Below are positions 37,322-46,022 of a stretch of DNA of 64,000 nt, piece after piece. The stretch is from Anaerobiospirillum succiniciproducens DSM 6400 (GTDB lineage: Bacteria; Pseudomonadota; Gammaproteobacteria; Enterobacterales; Succinivibrionaceae), in assembly GCF_000482845.1 (NCBI RefSeq), contig NZ_AXWV01000001.1, positions 62,001 through 126,000 on the forward strand. The letters are read 5' to 3'. How positions within the stretch are numbered: the first letter of the stretch is position 1; every line of letters begins with the position of its first letter. A program made the position numbers and the translations under genes. A model generated the notes under the pieces. That model made no database searches and was not told where the DNA came from. It saw only the letters and a program-made list of their open reading frames with translations.

Positions 37322-38128
37322 ATGGACTATATGCTTATAGCTACTTTAATTGCTTGTGGCGTAGTTACCAATATGATGTCGGCCGTCTTTGGTATTGGCG
37401 GCGGTGTGCTGATGGTGCCGATCTTCTTAACCTTGTTCCCAATGTTTCCAATTCAGATGGTTGCTGCTACTTCACTGTCTATTGTGATTGCAACTGCCTG
37501 TATTAACCTCGTGAACTTTGTAAGACTGCGCATCCCACTTAGCTATAAGAGCCTTGCCTTTTGGTGTATAGCCATGATTGTTGGCGTTCAGGCAGGCTTT
37601 GAGCTGTCTTTTTATGTGCAGCGCGAGTACATCGTAGGCTTCTTTGTGCTTACCATGTTAGTACTCTCCATTAAGACCTTCTTAAAACGACCAGGCCAAG
37701 AAAAGGAGTCTGCAAATCCAACAAAAGGAGAGACTGCTAAGGGTACTTGTTATTGCGCTTTAGGCGGTGCCATAGCTGGCTTCACTGGTATTGGCGGTGG
37801 CTCCATTATGGCTCCACTCATCAATCAGCTTAATTTCGTTACCAAAAAGCAGGTTCCGGTATACACCAATTACATGATGGTAATCGGTGGTCTTGGCTCT
37901 ATGTATGGCTACATCACTAAGCCAATTGATTATGTAGCTGAGGGCATGTGGCAGCTTGGTTATATCAACCTTACCGTAGTGATGACTGTAGTAGCAGCCT
38001 CATTTGTAACCTCATTCTTCTCGATTCGTATCTCGCGCTTATTATCTCCAAAGCTTGCCAATATCATCCTTGGCTGCATTCTCTTATCTATCGGTATCTA
38101 CACTTTTGCCTTAGAGATTCTGTGCTAA
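37322..38128 (+). CDS. TauE/SafE family membrane permease
   Basis: Predicted inner-membrane transporter of the sulfite/organosulfur-anion exporter or permease superfamily. Two homologous halves each begin with the family glycine motif: GIGGGVLMVPIFL near the N-terminus and FTGIGGGSIMAPLI in the second half. Eight hydrophobic segments can be counted. The start at 37322 is preferred because GAGG lies 8 nt upstream; the ATG at 37316 is too close to it. The substrate cannot be read. A possible link to sulfate or sulfite released by the sulfatase at 41.8 kb is speculation. Confidence 0.88.
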   Translation: MDYMLIATLIACGVVTNMMSAVFGIGGGVLMVPIFLTLFPMFPIQMVAATSLSIVIATACINLVNFVRLRIPLSYKSLAFWCIAMIVGVQAGFELSFYVQREYIVGFFVLTMLVLSIKTFLKRPGQEKESANPTKGETAKGTCYCALGGAIAGFTGIGGGSIMAPLINQLNFVTKKQVPVYTNYMMVIGGLGSMYGYITKPIDYVAEGMWQLGYINLTVVMTVVAASFVTSFFSIRISRLLSPKLANIILGCILLSIGIYTFALEILC

Positions 38129-38339
38129 CTTGTAATCAAACAAACAAAGAAAAGAACAGGTTCTCATAATGCCCGTGCTACAAGATACGTATATACAAGG
38201 ACACAGACCAAATAAGCTACTAGCGCTGCAAGCAGACACCAGAGCGCACCGACCAACGTAGCGCACTTAGGGCAATAAGATCAGTAGCGCCGTAGGTAGT
38301 GGCCTACGCAGCAACATACACAGCGCTTTAAGCGCCTAA

Positions 38340-38440
38340 GCAAAGCGATCTAGGCAGTGCAGCAGGTGCATAGGCAAAGCGATCTAGGCAGTGCAGCTTG
38401 AGCCTAAGCAAAGAATCTAGGCAGCGTCAAAGCGATGCAG
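38340..38440. repeat. 34-bp imperfect tandem repeat, 3 units
   Basis: gcaaagcgatctaggcagtg-type units start at 38340, 38374 and 38408, exactly 34 bp apart. The rest of the 737-bp spacer (38129-38865) shows no supported gene. Confidence 0.8.
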
Positions 38441-38865
38441 CATAGTGTGCGCATAAGCAGTATCAAGATGAACGTTGATAGGCATAAGAATATTGCTTTC
38501 ATGCAGCACAAGTCATAGATAATGCTGTGTTAATGCGTGCTAAAAGTAGGTAAGTGCTAAAACAAGCTCAACAGGGTAGATAGCTAACTAGAGCTGGTGT
38601 AGCTAGTTCTTTTGGAAGTGTACAGTACTGTGAGGGAGTCTAAGCTTCAGCTAGATCAAGGTAGGTATGATGTCAGTACAAAATGTTTTTGGATCTTTTG
38701 ATTAATGAGCATGCATGCTTGTTAGATCACTAAATTTACTCTTGCAGCACAGCGCTATGCCTATATACTAATGACAGTCTGTACATAAGACAGTATTTGA
38801 GTGTGAGTGATTACAAGAGCACAAGCTTTGGCTATGTTTTCTTGTCTATGAATGTCGGTTGAACT

Positions 38866-39477
38866 ATGACGCTAGAAAAGAGCGATATTAAAGTTAACGT
38901 TACTACTTTAGACCCCTCATTTTTGCAGTCACTTAAGTCCTGCGATGTAAGTGTTTGTGAAAACTTAACTAAGGGCAGCTATCTTTACCATCAAGGTGAT
39001 ACTGCAGATGCATTTTTCTTTGCTGAGTCAGGACTGATTGGTCTATACCATGTTGTTGACAATGGTAAGGAAAGTCTGATTCGTCTATACGAAAGCGGAC
39101 AGTTCTTTGGCTATAGAACTTGGTTTTCTAGCCAAAAAACTTACCATTGCTCAGCCAAGATGTTAATTCCTGCAAAGGTATGGCGCATTACTCCATATGG
39201 CAGCAATTTTTTAGCTGATAATACCGATCTCATGGAGCATTTCATGGCGGCAATTTCAGATGAGCTTGCTAACGCTGAAAGCCGTCTGGCCCATATGTCA
39301 TACGATAAGAGCTTAACACGTGTCTCTGATGCGCTTAACTTCTTGAAAACTCGTTACCCTCTGTACCCATGGTCATACCGTGAGATAGCAGAGTTTGCCG
39401 GATGCGAAACCGAAACTGCTATTCGTATTGCCCGTAAGCTCATCAAGGAAGGCAAATTACCAGAGCCATCGAAGTAG
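38866..39477 (+). CDS. Crp/Fnr family transcription regulator
   Basis: 203 residues: a cyclic-nucleotide-binding-type beta-roll (residues about 30-120, with KGSYLYHQGDTADAFFFAESGLIGLYH and GQFFGYRTW), a dimerisation helix and a C-terminal winged helix-turn-helix (SYREIAEFAGCETETAIRIARKLIKEG). The phosphate-binding consensus of Crp (GE.S) is replaced by GQFFGYR, so cAMP binding is doubtful. Few cysteines are present, so an Fnr-type iron-sulfur cluster is unlikely. Target genes are not apparent. The ribosome binding site is weak. Confidence 0.85.
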   Translation: MTLEKSDIKVNVTTLDPSFLQSLKSCDVSVCENLTKGSYLYHQGDTADAFFFAESGLIGLYHVVDNGKESLIRLYESGQFFGYRTWFSSQKTYHCSAKMLIPAKVWRITPYGSNFLADNTDLMEHFMAAISDELANAESRLAHMSYDKSLTRVSDALNFLKTRYPLYPWSYREIAEFAGCETETAIRIARKLIKEGKLPEPSK

Positions 39478-39530
39478 TAAACCCCATCAATACTCATATT
39501 GTTATTGCTGTTAATTGCCCTGCAGCGCCG

Positions 39531-39610
39531 CTCTATCGCGTCATCGCGCCGCTCCATTGCGTTGCAGGCTCCCCTCCATTGCGCTGCTTCATTGCGCTGC
39601 AAGCACCCCT
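39531..39610. repeat. GC-rich short imperfect repeats after the Crp-like gene
   Basis: CTC.AT.GCG cores lie at 39531, 39552 and 39574 (21-22 bp apart), followed by attgcgctgc copies at 39579 and 39591. No gene is supported in 39478-39825. Confidence 0.55.
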
Positions 39611-39825
39611 CAGCGACTAAGGCTAATTGCTAACCATCCATGCAAAACCACCTCATAAAGAGCCTTCACAGCCGCATAGGCTCGACACTACGCAGCTTAA
39701 TGCAAAGCAAATCCTTGCAAGCTCATGATTCAAACTAAAGCTCATTAGCTAAACCAAAAAACATGAGTCAGACTAAAGATCATGAGTAAGCTTACGCATT
39801 GCTCCTAAGCATCTGGCTCTTTGTT

Positions 39826-41259
39826 TTAGCCTTGCATACCGCTGAGGATAGCAGCAGCGTGCTGTAGTTTAGGTAGACGAGCAGCAAAGAAATTCTTAAA
39901 GGCAGCGCATCTGATGTTGACGTTGTTTTCTCTTTCACGTACGCAACCGCCACGACAGAGCTTAAAGTAGTCGCACTTGAGGCATGAGCCGTTCTCAATG
40001 CGTGAGGTGTTTACAAATTGCTGTGCCTTTTGACAGTTCATGATCTGAGCAAGAGTATTATCTTTAAGATCGCCGAGCACAAAGTCATCGTGGGCATAGA
40101 AGTCACATGGATAGACCTTGCCTGATGCTTCAATAACATTCTGAATACGGCATACACCCGTCATATTGCAGGCGTTGATCTCCATATTGAGCAAAAGTGC
40201 AATATAGTTTTCGATATGCCTAATAGAGACGTATTCGCCTTTGTTGATGAGATCATCATAGAAGAGGTCAAAGACCTTGACCAAAAACTCACTATAGGCC
40301 TCATCTGACAAGAAGCGCTTGCCATCAGATACAGCTGATGCGTCCTTAGCTGCATCGCTAGCACATGAAGCTGGCGTATTCGAAGCAACTCTAAGAGCGG
40401 TGGCATTATCTGTACAGCCACAAGAGTGGGGTGCATGATCGGCGGCATCGGATGAGCTGTTAATTGCGCAGCTGCAGTCGTGGTAGTGCTCTGCTTGCTC
40501 AACTGCTTTAAATGGGATGGCACTTGGCTTGGGGTCAGTAGTGCATGGATGCGGTGGCATGGCAGCAAATGCGTCAAGACAGGCAATAAACTGAATATTG
40601 TAGAAGCCGTGATCTTTGTAAAAGGCATAGACCTCTGCAATATGTTTAACCACAATATCGGTAACTACACATAAGATGTTGAACTCAGCATGGTAGCGGC
40701 GTAAGAGCTCAATGCCTTTCATGACCTCGTCAAAGGAGCCTCGACCGTTTTTGTAAAAGCGCATGGCATCATGGACATGAGCAGGGCCATCTAAGGATAC
40801 ACCAAAGAAAAAGTGGTTGGCACTGAGCAATGAGACGAGCTCCTCGCTTAAGCGACAGGCATTAGTCTGAATACTATTAAATACCGGAACACGACCATTA
40901 AACTTGGCAAAAGCGCGTTGCTGCTCTTCAATTACCGCCTTAAAAAACTCGACACCAGCTAAAGTAGGTTCACCGCCTTGAAACAAGAAACTTACTGAGT
41001 GCTCACCATCAATGATCTTAATATCAGATCCATTTGCAGCAGTAGCTGCGCCATTGGCAGTAACCTCGGTGCCATCCTTGTCATTGGGATCTTGAATAAA
41101 GTATTCAGCGGCTCTATCCATCAAGAGAGATAACACTTCGCGGGTCATCTTGCGTGGTTTATCGTGCTGATGAGTTGCCAAATCAAGATAGAAGCAATAC
41201 TCACATTCTAAATTGCACAGTGAAGAGACTGGTTTCACTAAAAACTGCAGATGGGCCAT
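39826..41259 (-). CDS. Anaerobic sulfatase-maturating enzyme (radical SAM, SPASM)
   Basis: Oxidises the active-site Cys or Ser of sulfatases to C-alpha-formylglycine without oxygen. The N-terminus has the radical-SAM CNLECEYC motif directly after LVKPVSSL, as in anSMEs. The C-terminal SPASM part has CNMTGVCRI, VYPCDFYAHDDFVLGDL and CLKCDYFKLCRGGCVRE. I choose the ATG at 41259 because GGAG lies 6 nt upstream; a TTG at 41271 is the alternative. An insertion of about 75 residues rich in Cys, His, Ala and Asp (from HPCTTDPK to AVSDGKR) lies between the barrel and SPASM regions. The sulfatase gene upstream on the same strand is the obvious substrate. Confidence 0.92.
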   Translation of the reverse strand: MAHLQFLVKPVSSLCNLECEYCFYLDLATHQHDKPRKMTREVLSLLMDRAAEYFIQDPNDKDGTEVTANGAATAANGSDIKIIDGEHSVSFLFQGGEPTLAGVEFFKAVIEEQQRAFAKFNGRVPVFNSIQTNACRLSEELVSLLSANHFFFGVSLDGPAHVHDAMRFYKNGRGSFDEVMKGIELLRRYHAEFNILCVVTDIVVKHIAEVYAFYKDHGFYNIQFIACLDAFAAMPPHPCTTDPKPSAIPFKAVEQAEHYHDCSCAINSSSDAADHAPHSCGCTDNATALRVASNTPASCASDAAKDASAVSDGKRFLSDEAYSEFLVKVFDLFYDDLINKGEYVSIRHIENYIALLLNMEINACNMTGVCRIQNVIEASGKVYPCDFYAHDDFVLGDLKDNTLAQIMNCQKAQQFVNTSRIENGSCLKCDYFKLCRGGCVRERENNVNIRCAAFKNFFAARLPKLQHAAAILSGMQG

Positions 41260-41504
41260 GAGTATCTCCAATGGTCAAAATGACAAAAATGGTCACGAAA
41301 AAGCGACCTTAAAGGCGACAACAGCAATGCTGTGGCAATGCAGGGGCAATGTCTGTGCGGCAAAGGCGTGCAGCTATTAAATCACAGATAGCGCCTATTA
41401 TTAAGGGTCATCGCCGACAAATACAACCCCATCTCCCTTTGTGAAGTCATTTCAAAGCCAAGATCATTGGCTCAGTTAGTGTGGCGATGTGATGAGCCAA
41501 GACC

Positions 41505-41640
41505 GATTACTGACCCTAGCAGAGTACTGATCCTGACTGATTACTGTGCCTAGGCAGACTCCTGAGTCTTGTCGATTACTGTGCCTGAGTAGACTGTTGT
41601 GTAAGGGCAGATTGCCGGGCCTTGCCGATTAGTGTGCCTT
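41505..41640. repeat. About 35-bp degenerate tandem repeat between maturase and sulfatase genes
   Basis: GATTACTG/GATT.c.g cores start at 41505, 41539, 41574 and 41610 (34, 35 and 36 bp apart), with a shorter copy at 41627. Spacing drifts, unlike the exact arrays elsewhere. Confidence 0.65.
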
Positions 41641-41675
41641 GCTGATTGCTGTTGCTGTGGTGGTGTCTAGATAAG

Positions 41676-41707
41676 AAAGCCCAGAGCGATTAATCGATCT
41701 GGGCTTT
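41676..41707 (-). terminator. Terminator of the sulfatase gene
   Basis: AAAGCCCAGA (41676-41685) pairs with TCTGGGCTTT (41698-41707). The loop itself contains the palindrome CGATTAATCG. It lies 50 bp beyond the sulfatase stop, so the maturase downstream probably has its own promoter or relies on readthrough. Confidence 0.75.
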
Positions 41708-41757
41708 GGGTAGTTGCACTGAGTAAGAGGTCTACTCAGGGTTATTAAGAAAAGGAA

Positions 41758-43122
41758 TTAGTCCTCGATGGTTGGGCGAGTGTGCTCAGCCTTCTCAATC
41801 CATGCAAGCAGACGCTCACGCATCTCAAGCTTAATGTCCTTATAAGCTGGATCTGCAATGAGGTTATTGAGCTGATATGGATCCTTCTCGAGGTCGTAGA
41901 GGAAGTCATCACGGTAAAGATCAGAAGATCCCTTCTCACCTCCGTTAACGCCTGGAGCGTAGACTGAGTAAGTGTACTTGTCTGTACGTAGACAACGGCC
42001 GATACGGCTTTCAGAGATCTGAGCAAAAGCTTCTTGCTTACGGCTTGGATCCTTGTGCTCAACTACGTCGATGAGGTCTTCACCAATCATCTTGTCGCCA
42101 ACCTTAACACCAGCTAAGGATAAGATGGTCTTTGGCAGAGAGTCGGTTGAAACTACGTCATCTAAGCTAATGCCACCCTTGTATGGGCCGCCAGCGATAA
42201 CTAAAGGTACGCGCAGGCAAGCATCGTGGCAGGAGCGCTTGTAATCATCGTAGCCATTTAAGTGAGCGTCGGTGTTACGGGTCTTGAAGTGTGAGCCGTG
42301 GTCAGAGGCAAAGATGATGACGGTGTTATCGTAGATACCCTCATCCTTTAATTTTTGAATTAGACGGCCTAAGTTCTCATCTAATGATGCGCACTGGCCT
42401 AAGTAATCTGGGTATTCCTCAGCAGCATTGCCCTTTAATACTTCAAGATCGTGTGGCAATGTGAAGTTCTTGTATTTCTCTTTAGAACCATTTGGACCTT
42501 CGTAGTGAGCGTGATCGTTCTGGTGATGTGGCTCAATTTGAGAAATGGTCATGAAGAAAGGCTTGGACTTGTCACGCACTGCAAAGAAGTCTAAGGCCAT
42601 GTCGGTGATGCAATCTGGACGGTAGCCCTTAAAGTCGATCTTATTGTTGTTCTCGTCGAACACAAAGCCATCATAGCCGTGAGAGGTAAACTCTAATACG
42701 TCAGCGGCACGCCAGAAACCAGTATAGCCACCACGGTACTCCTTAGGAATTGCAGTAACAGTGTGGTCTACAGTAGGCTTTTGCTCAAGCTCGCCTTCAG
42801 AGGCTAAGTGCCACTTACCGATGTAGGCTGTCTCATAACCGGCCTCTTCGATGTAGTTAGCCAGGGTCTTAACGTCATGAGGCAGCATCTTGTTGTTTCT
42901 AAAGCAGTTGGTGTCGGTGGCGTACTTACCGGTTTGGAACAGAGCACGGCATGGGCCACAAACTGGCTGTGGGGAGAAAGCCTTGTTGAACTTTACACCC
43001 TCAGATGCAAGCTTATCTAAGTTTGGGGTGATGTTAAGAGGTTGACCAAAGCATCCGCAGGTGTCGGCACGCTGCTGATCGGTGAAGTAGAAAATAATGT
43101 TTGGACGAGTTACCTGGCTCAT
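41758..43122 (-). CDS. Cys-type sulfatase
   Basis: Hydrolyses a sulfate ester, using a formylglycine made from Cys55 in the motif VCGPCRALFQTG (CxPxR). The N-terminal NIIFYFTDQQRADT supplies the metal-binding Asp residues, and FASDHGSHF carries the downstream DH ligands. No signal peptide is visible, so the protein is probably cytoplasmic or exported by another route. I place the start at 43122, where AGGG lies 7 nt upstream; the ATG at 43128 is too close to that site. The maturase gene lies downstream and the TctCBA genes upstream, on the same strand. The substrate is unknown. Confidence 0.92.
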   Translation of the reverse strand: MSQVTRPNIIFYFTDQQRADTCGCFGQPLNITPNLDKLASEGVKFNKAFSPQPVCGPCRALFQTGKYATDTNCFRNNKMLPHDVKTLANYIEEAGYETAYIGKWHLASEGELEQKPTVDHTVTAIPKEYRGGYTGFWRAADVLEFTSHGYDGFVFDENNNKIDFKGYRPDCITDMALDFFAVRDKSKPFFMTISQIEPHHQNDHAHYEGPNGSKEKYKNFTLPHDLEVLKGNAAEEYPDYLGQCASLDENLGRLIQKLKDEGIYDNTVIIFASDHGSHFKTRNTDAHLNGYDDYKRSCHDACLRVPLVIAGGPYKGGISLDDVVSTDSLPKTILSLAGVKVGDKMIGEDLIDVVEHKDPSRKQEAFAQISESRIGRCLRTDKYTYSVYAPGVNGGEKGSSDLYRDDFLYDLEKDPYQLNNLIADPAYKDIKLEMRERLLAWIEKAEHTRPTIED

Positions 43123-43251
43123 AGTCATTCCCTTTGCAATGCCTTACTTACGCACCTTTAAACCTAGACTTGATTGTCTTATACGATACGTCGTGGCATT
43201 GTCAGTTAAAAAATCGTCTTTATTGCTAGCTTATACACAATAAAGAGGCCT

Positions 43252-43274
43252 TAAGGCCTCTTGTTGATAAGTGC
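43252..43274 (-). terminator. Perfect palindromic terminator downstream of tctA
   Basis: AAGAGGCC (43253-43260) pairs with GGCCTCTT (43265-43272) across TTAA. On the minus strand TATTGT follows. It lies about 210 bp after the tctA stop and before the sulfatase gene. Confidence 0.8.
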
Positions 43275-43393
43275 ATAAACTAGGGCAGCTATGCGCAATA
43301 AGCTTAGGTGGTAATGGCATATGTTCGGAGATACCTAAGCCGTACTGTTTGTCGAGTAGGACTGCTAAAACTTACAGCGCACAGCTTGCTTGG

Positions 43394-43444
43394 CCTAGGA
43401 CTGCAGTAAACGGAGGAACTTAAGGTTAATAACTGCAGTCTAGG
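43394..43444 (-). other. Hairpin in the tctA 3' region
   Basis: CCTAGG plus ACTGCAGT (43394-43407) pairs with ACTGCAGT plus CTAGG (43432-43444), with one bulged base and a 24-nt loop. A second small hairpin, GGAACG/CGTTCC, lies at 43451-43465. Both are in the stretch between the tctA stop and its terminator. Confidence 0.55.
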
Positions 43445-43481
43445 ATGGTTTAGGAACGTATCGTTCCGTGTCTGTTAGTGG

Positions 43482-45188
43482 CTATTTGCCACTCTTATTA
43501 CTATCGGCTGCATCTTGAGCCTCAGCTCTTGAGGTGTTGTCAGCACTTGCTGCGTCAGCTGCTACATCAGAGCCTGCTGCGTTAGCTGAGACATCTGCAC
43601 TTGCAGCGGCAGTTGCGGTTGCGGTAGCGGCTGCTGCTGCAGTGGCTACGCCTGCCTGAGCCTCTGCTGCAGCTTCAGCTTCCATTTCTTTATGTAGAGC
43701 ACGCATCTTGCGCTCTTCTGAGATCTTGCCCTTGATGATGGCAGCTAAGGCCAGAACGATGAGGGCGATGAAGATCCAGCAGTAAACTGAGCTAAAGAAG
43801 ATGGAGATGTTGCCATCAGAGAGCATCAGTGCACGACGGAAGTTAGTTTCAGTCATGTTGCCAAGTACCAAGCCTAATAAGATTGGGATGGCTGGCAGAT
43901 CAAGCTTACGTAACAGCCATGCTGCGATACCAAAGTACAGAGCTACAGATACGTCAAAGTAGTTCTTGTTAATGGAGTAAGCGCCTGCATAGCAGAAGAT
44001 TACGATGATCGGAGTTAAGATTTCCTGAGGAACAGCAACCACCTTAGCAAAGAGCTGAGTTAAGTAACGACCTTGGATTAACATGAAGATGTTAACTAAG
44101 ATCAGACCTAACATGATGGCGTACATAATGTCGCCGTCAGTGGTGAATAAAGATAAACCAGGGTTGAGGCCGTTAATCATTAAGGCTGAGAGCATGATAG
44201 CTACGGTACCGTCACCAGGAATACCTAAGGTGAGCAGCGGAATTAAAGTAGCACCAGTAACAGCGTTATTAGCAGACTCAGCTGCAGCAATACCCTCGAC
44301 AGAACCATGACCGAACTCTTCTTTGTGCTTGGACATGTTCTTAGCTTGGTTGTATGAGAACCAAGAAGCCTCAGCAGCACCAGTACCAGGGATAATACCC
44401 ACCATACAGCCGATGAAGGAGGACATTAAGATTGGGCGCACCATGCGCTTCTTCTCATCCTTGGTGATAACACCGTCATCAAGCTTCTTACGCTCAGAGA
44501 GCTTAAGCTGCTGAATAGTACCGTCAGCCTTAGCAATAATTTCAATTAAGGCGAACAGACCGATGAGGCAGATAGCTAAGTCTAAACCTAAGTAGAGGCG
44601 GTCAACATTAAAGGTTAAACGGTCATAGCCAGTCATTGGGTCAGAGCCGATGCAAGAGATCACAAGACCAATACAGGCAGAAATAATACCCTTGATGATG
44701 GACTTGCCAGATACACCAGCGATGATGGTTAAACCAAAGACGCACACCATGAAGTACTCAGCGGTGCCTAATTGAGCTGCCACCTTAGCCACCTGAGGGC
44801 CTAAGAAGAGCAGCATGAAAGCTGAGATGGTACCACCGATGGTAGATGCGTAAAGTGCAACCTTCAGAGCAACGCGGGAGCGACCTTTCTTAGACAGCGG
44901 GTGGCCATCGAGCATAGTTGCTGCAGCATGAGGTGTTCCTGGCGTGTTGATTAAGATCGCCGATACCGATCCACCATACGATCCAGCGCAGTAAATACCG
45001 AGCAAGAACATCATGCCTGGAATGGCGGTAAGTTGATAGGTTAAAGGTAAGAACAGAATCACGCACAGGATTACGCTCAGACCAGGAATACAAGCGAATA
45101 CAGCGCCGATGAAAACACCTAAGTTAATCCACATGATGTTTTCAAAGGTAAATAGAAGCGCCGATGCTGGAATAATAAACTCTGACAT
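43482..45188 (-). CDS. tctA: Tripartite tricarboxylate transporter, large membrane subunit TctA
   Basis: Main membrane subunit of a periplasmic-binding-protein-dependent carboxylate importer. The family signature GSYGGSVSAILINTPGTPHAAATMLDGHP is present (positions about 69-98), as are PGTGAAEASWFSYNQAK and the repeated LGIPGDGTVAIMLSALMINGL. About 11-12 hydrophobic segments fill the rest. It carries an unusual C-terminal tail of about 65 residues rich in Ala, Asp and Ser. AGGAG lies 6 nt before the ATG. tctB ends 9 bp upstream, so the two are co-transcribed. Confidence 0.94.
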   Translation of the reverse strand: MSEFIIPASALLFTFENIMWINLGVFIGAVFACIPGLSVILCVILFLPLTYQLTAIPGMMFLLGIYCAGSYGGSVSAILINTPGTPHAAATMLDGHPLSKKGRSRVALKVALYASTIGGTISAFMLLFLGPQVAKVAAQLGTAEYFMVCVFGLTIIAGVSGKSIIKGIISACIGLVISCIGSDPMTGYDRLTFNVDRLYLGLDLAICLIGLFALIEIIAKADGTIQQLKLSERKKLDDGVITKDEKKRMVRPILMSSFIGCMVGIIPGTGAAEASWFSYNQAKNMSKHKEEFGHGSVEGIAAAESANNAVTGATLIPLLTLGIPGDGTVAIMLSALMINGLNPGLSLFTTDGDIMYAIMLGLILVNIFMLIQGRYLTQLFAKVVAVPQEILTPIIVIFCYAGAYSINKNYFDVSVALYFGIAAWLLRKLDLPAIPILLGLVLGNMTETNFRRALMLSDGNISIFFSSVYCWIFIALIVLALAAIIKGKISEERKMRALHKEMEAEAAAEAQAGVATAAAAATATATAAASADVSANAAGSDVAADAASADNTSRAEAQDAADSNKSGK

Positions 45189-45197
45189 GGACTACTC

Positions 45198-45713
45198 CTA
45201 GAAATTAACGCCAAGACCGAAACGGAATGCAACCCAAATTAAGACTGCAAGAGTTAAGGTAATCGCATAGTAAAGTGGCTTGCGGCAGTTAAAGAAGATT
45301 AAAAACGCTAGCACGCAGAAAAGTGAACCTAAGATGAACATCTCACTCAGGCTTGAGATGAGGTAGGTACCAACTAAGATACCGATAATCACTAAAGCCT
45401 TAACTTCTGTGTACAGATTGATTGTTTTCATCTCGAGTGGCTGCTTGGTCATGATGCGGTAGAGATCTTTTAAGATCAGTACAGCTGAGCAAATGAGCAT
45501 CAGATACATCAGAAGATTAGGGAAGTCACGACCGGAGACCACATCCTTTTCTGAGATTTCGATCTGGCCTGGAATCATTACCAGCATGAGTCCGGCTAGC
45601 AAAATACATATGATACCTGCAGTCAGATTTGACGGATATGAGAACGTTTTGTGCTCAAGTCCGTTGCGCGTTGCGTTTCGCAACACGTCAATTTTGTCGA
45701 AGATAAAGTTCAT
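45198..45713 (-). CDS. tctB: Tripartite tricarboxylate transporter, small membrane subunit TctB
   Basis: 171 residues with four hydrophobic segments, the standard TctB layout. It has the conserved SGRDFPNLLMYLMLICSAVLIL segment after the first loop. GAGG lies about 5-8 nt before the ATG. It is followed by tctA after a 9-bp gap and preceded by two terminator hairpins that separate it from tctC. Confidence 0.9.
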   Translation of the reverse strand: MNFIFDKIDVLRNATRNGLEHKTFSYPSNLTAGIICILLAGLMLVMIPGQIEISEKDVVSGRDFPNLLMYLMLICSAVLILKDLYRIMTKQPLEMKTINLYTEVKALVIIGILVGTYLISSLSEMFILGSLFCVLAFLIFFNCRKPLYYAITLTLAVLIWVAFRFGLGVNF

Positions 45714-45859
45714 AGACCCTCACAAAAACTAAGATGCATAAGCAAATTAGTTACGTACCAGCTTTAACGCGACCGTAGTCGCCACTTAGGCAATTTTGCG
45801 TTGATGCTTAAGCACAACTAAGCTCGCGTTAAACCTGCAAAAAACAGCTAATTTTAATG

Positions 45860-45884
45860 AAAAGCCTGATGCTATAAGGCTTTT
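45860..45884. terminator. Hairpin between tctC and tctB (proximal to tctB)
   Basis: AAAAGCCT (45860-45867) pairs with AGGCTTTT (45877-45884). The A and T flanks would let it act in either direction. A 12-bp palindrome GTGCACGTGCAC follows at 45885-45896. Confidence 0.7.
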
Positions 45885-45913
45885 GTGCACGTGCACGGGG
45901 CTTTATTTTGGGT

Positions 45914-45958
45914 AAAAAAAGGGCACGGCATACTCAAGAAAGTATTGGGCCGTGCCCT
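45914..45958 (-). terminator. Strong terminator directly after tctC
   Basis: On the minus strand GGGCACGGC (45957-45949) pairs with GCCGTGCCC (45929-45921) and is followed by seven T (45920-45914). It should sharply reduce readthrough from tctC into tctB-tctA. Confidence 0.9.
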
Positions 45959-46022
45959 CTGAGTGTGTGTGATAGGATTATTGACAGTCTTTAGAGACTG
46001 TTATGTCTTGGAAAGCTTATGG

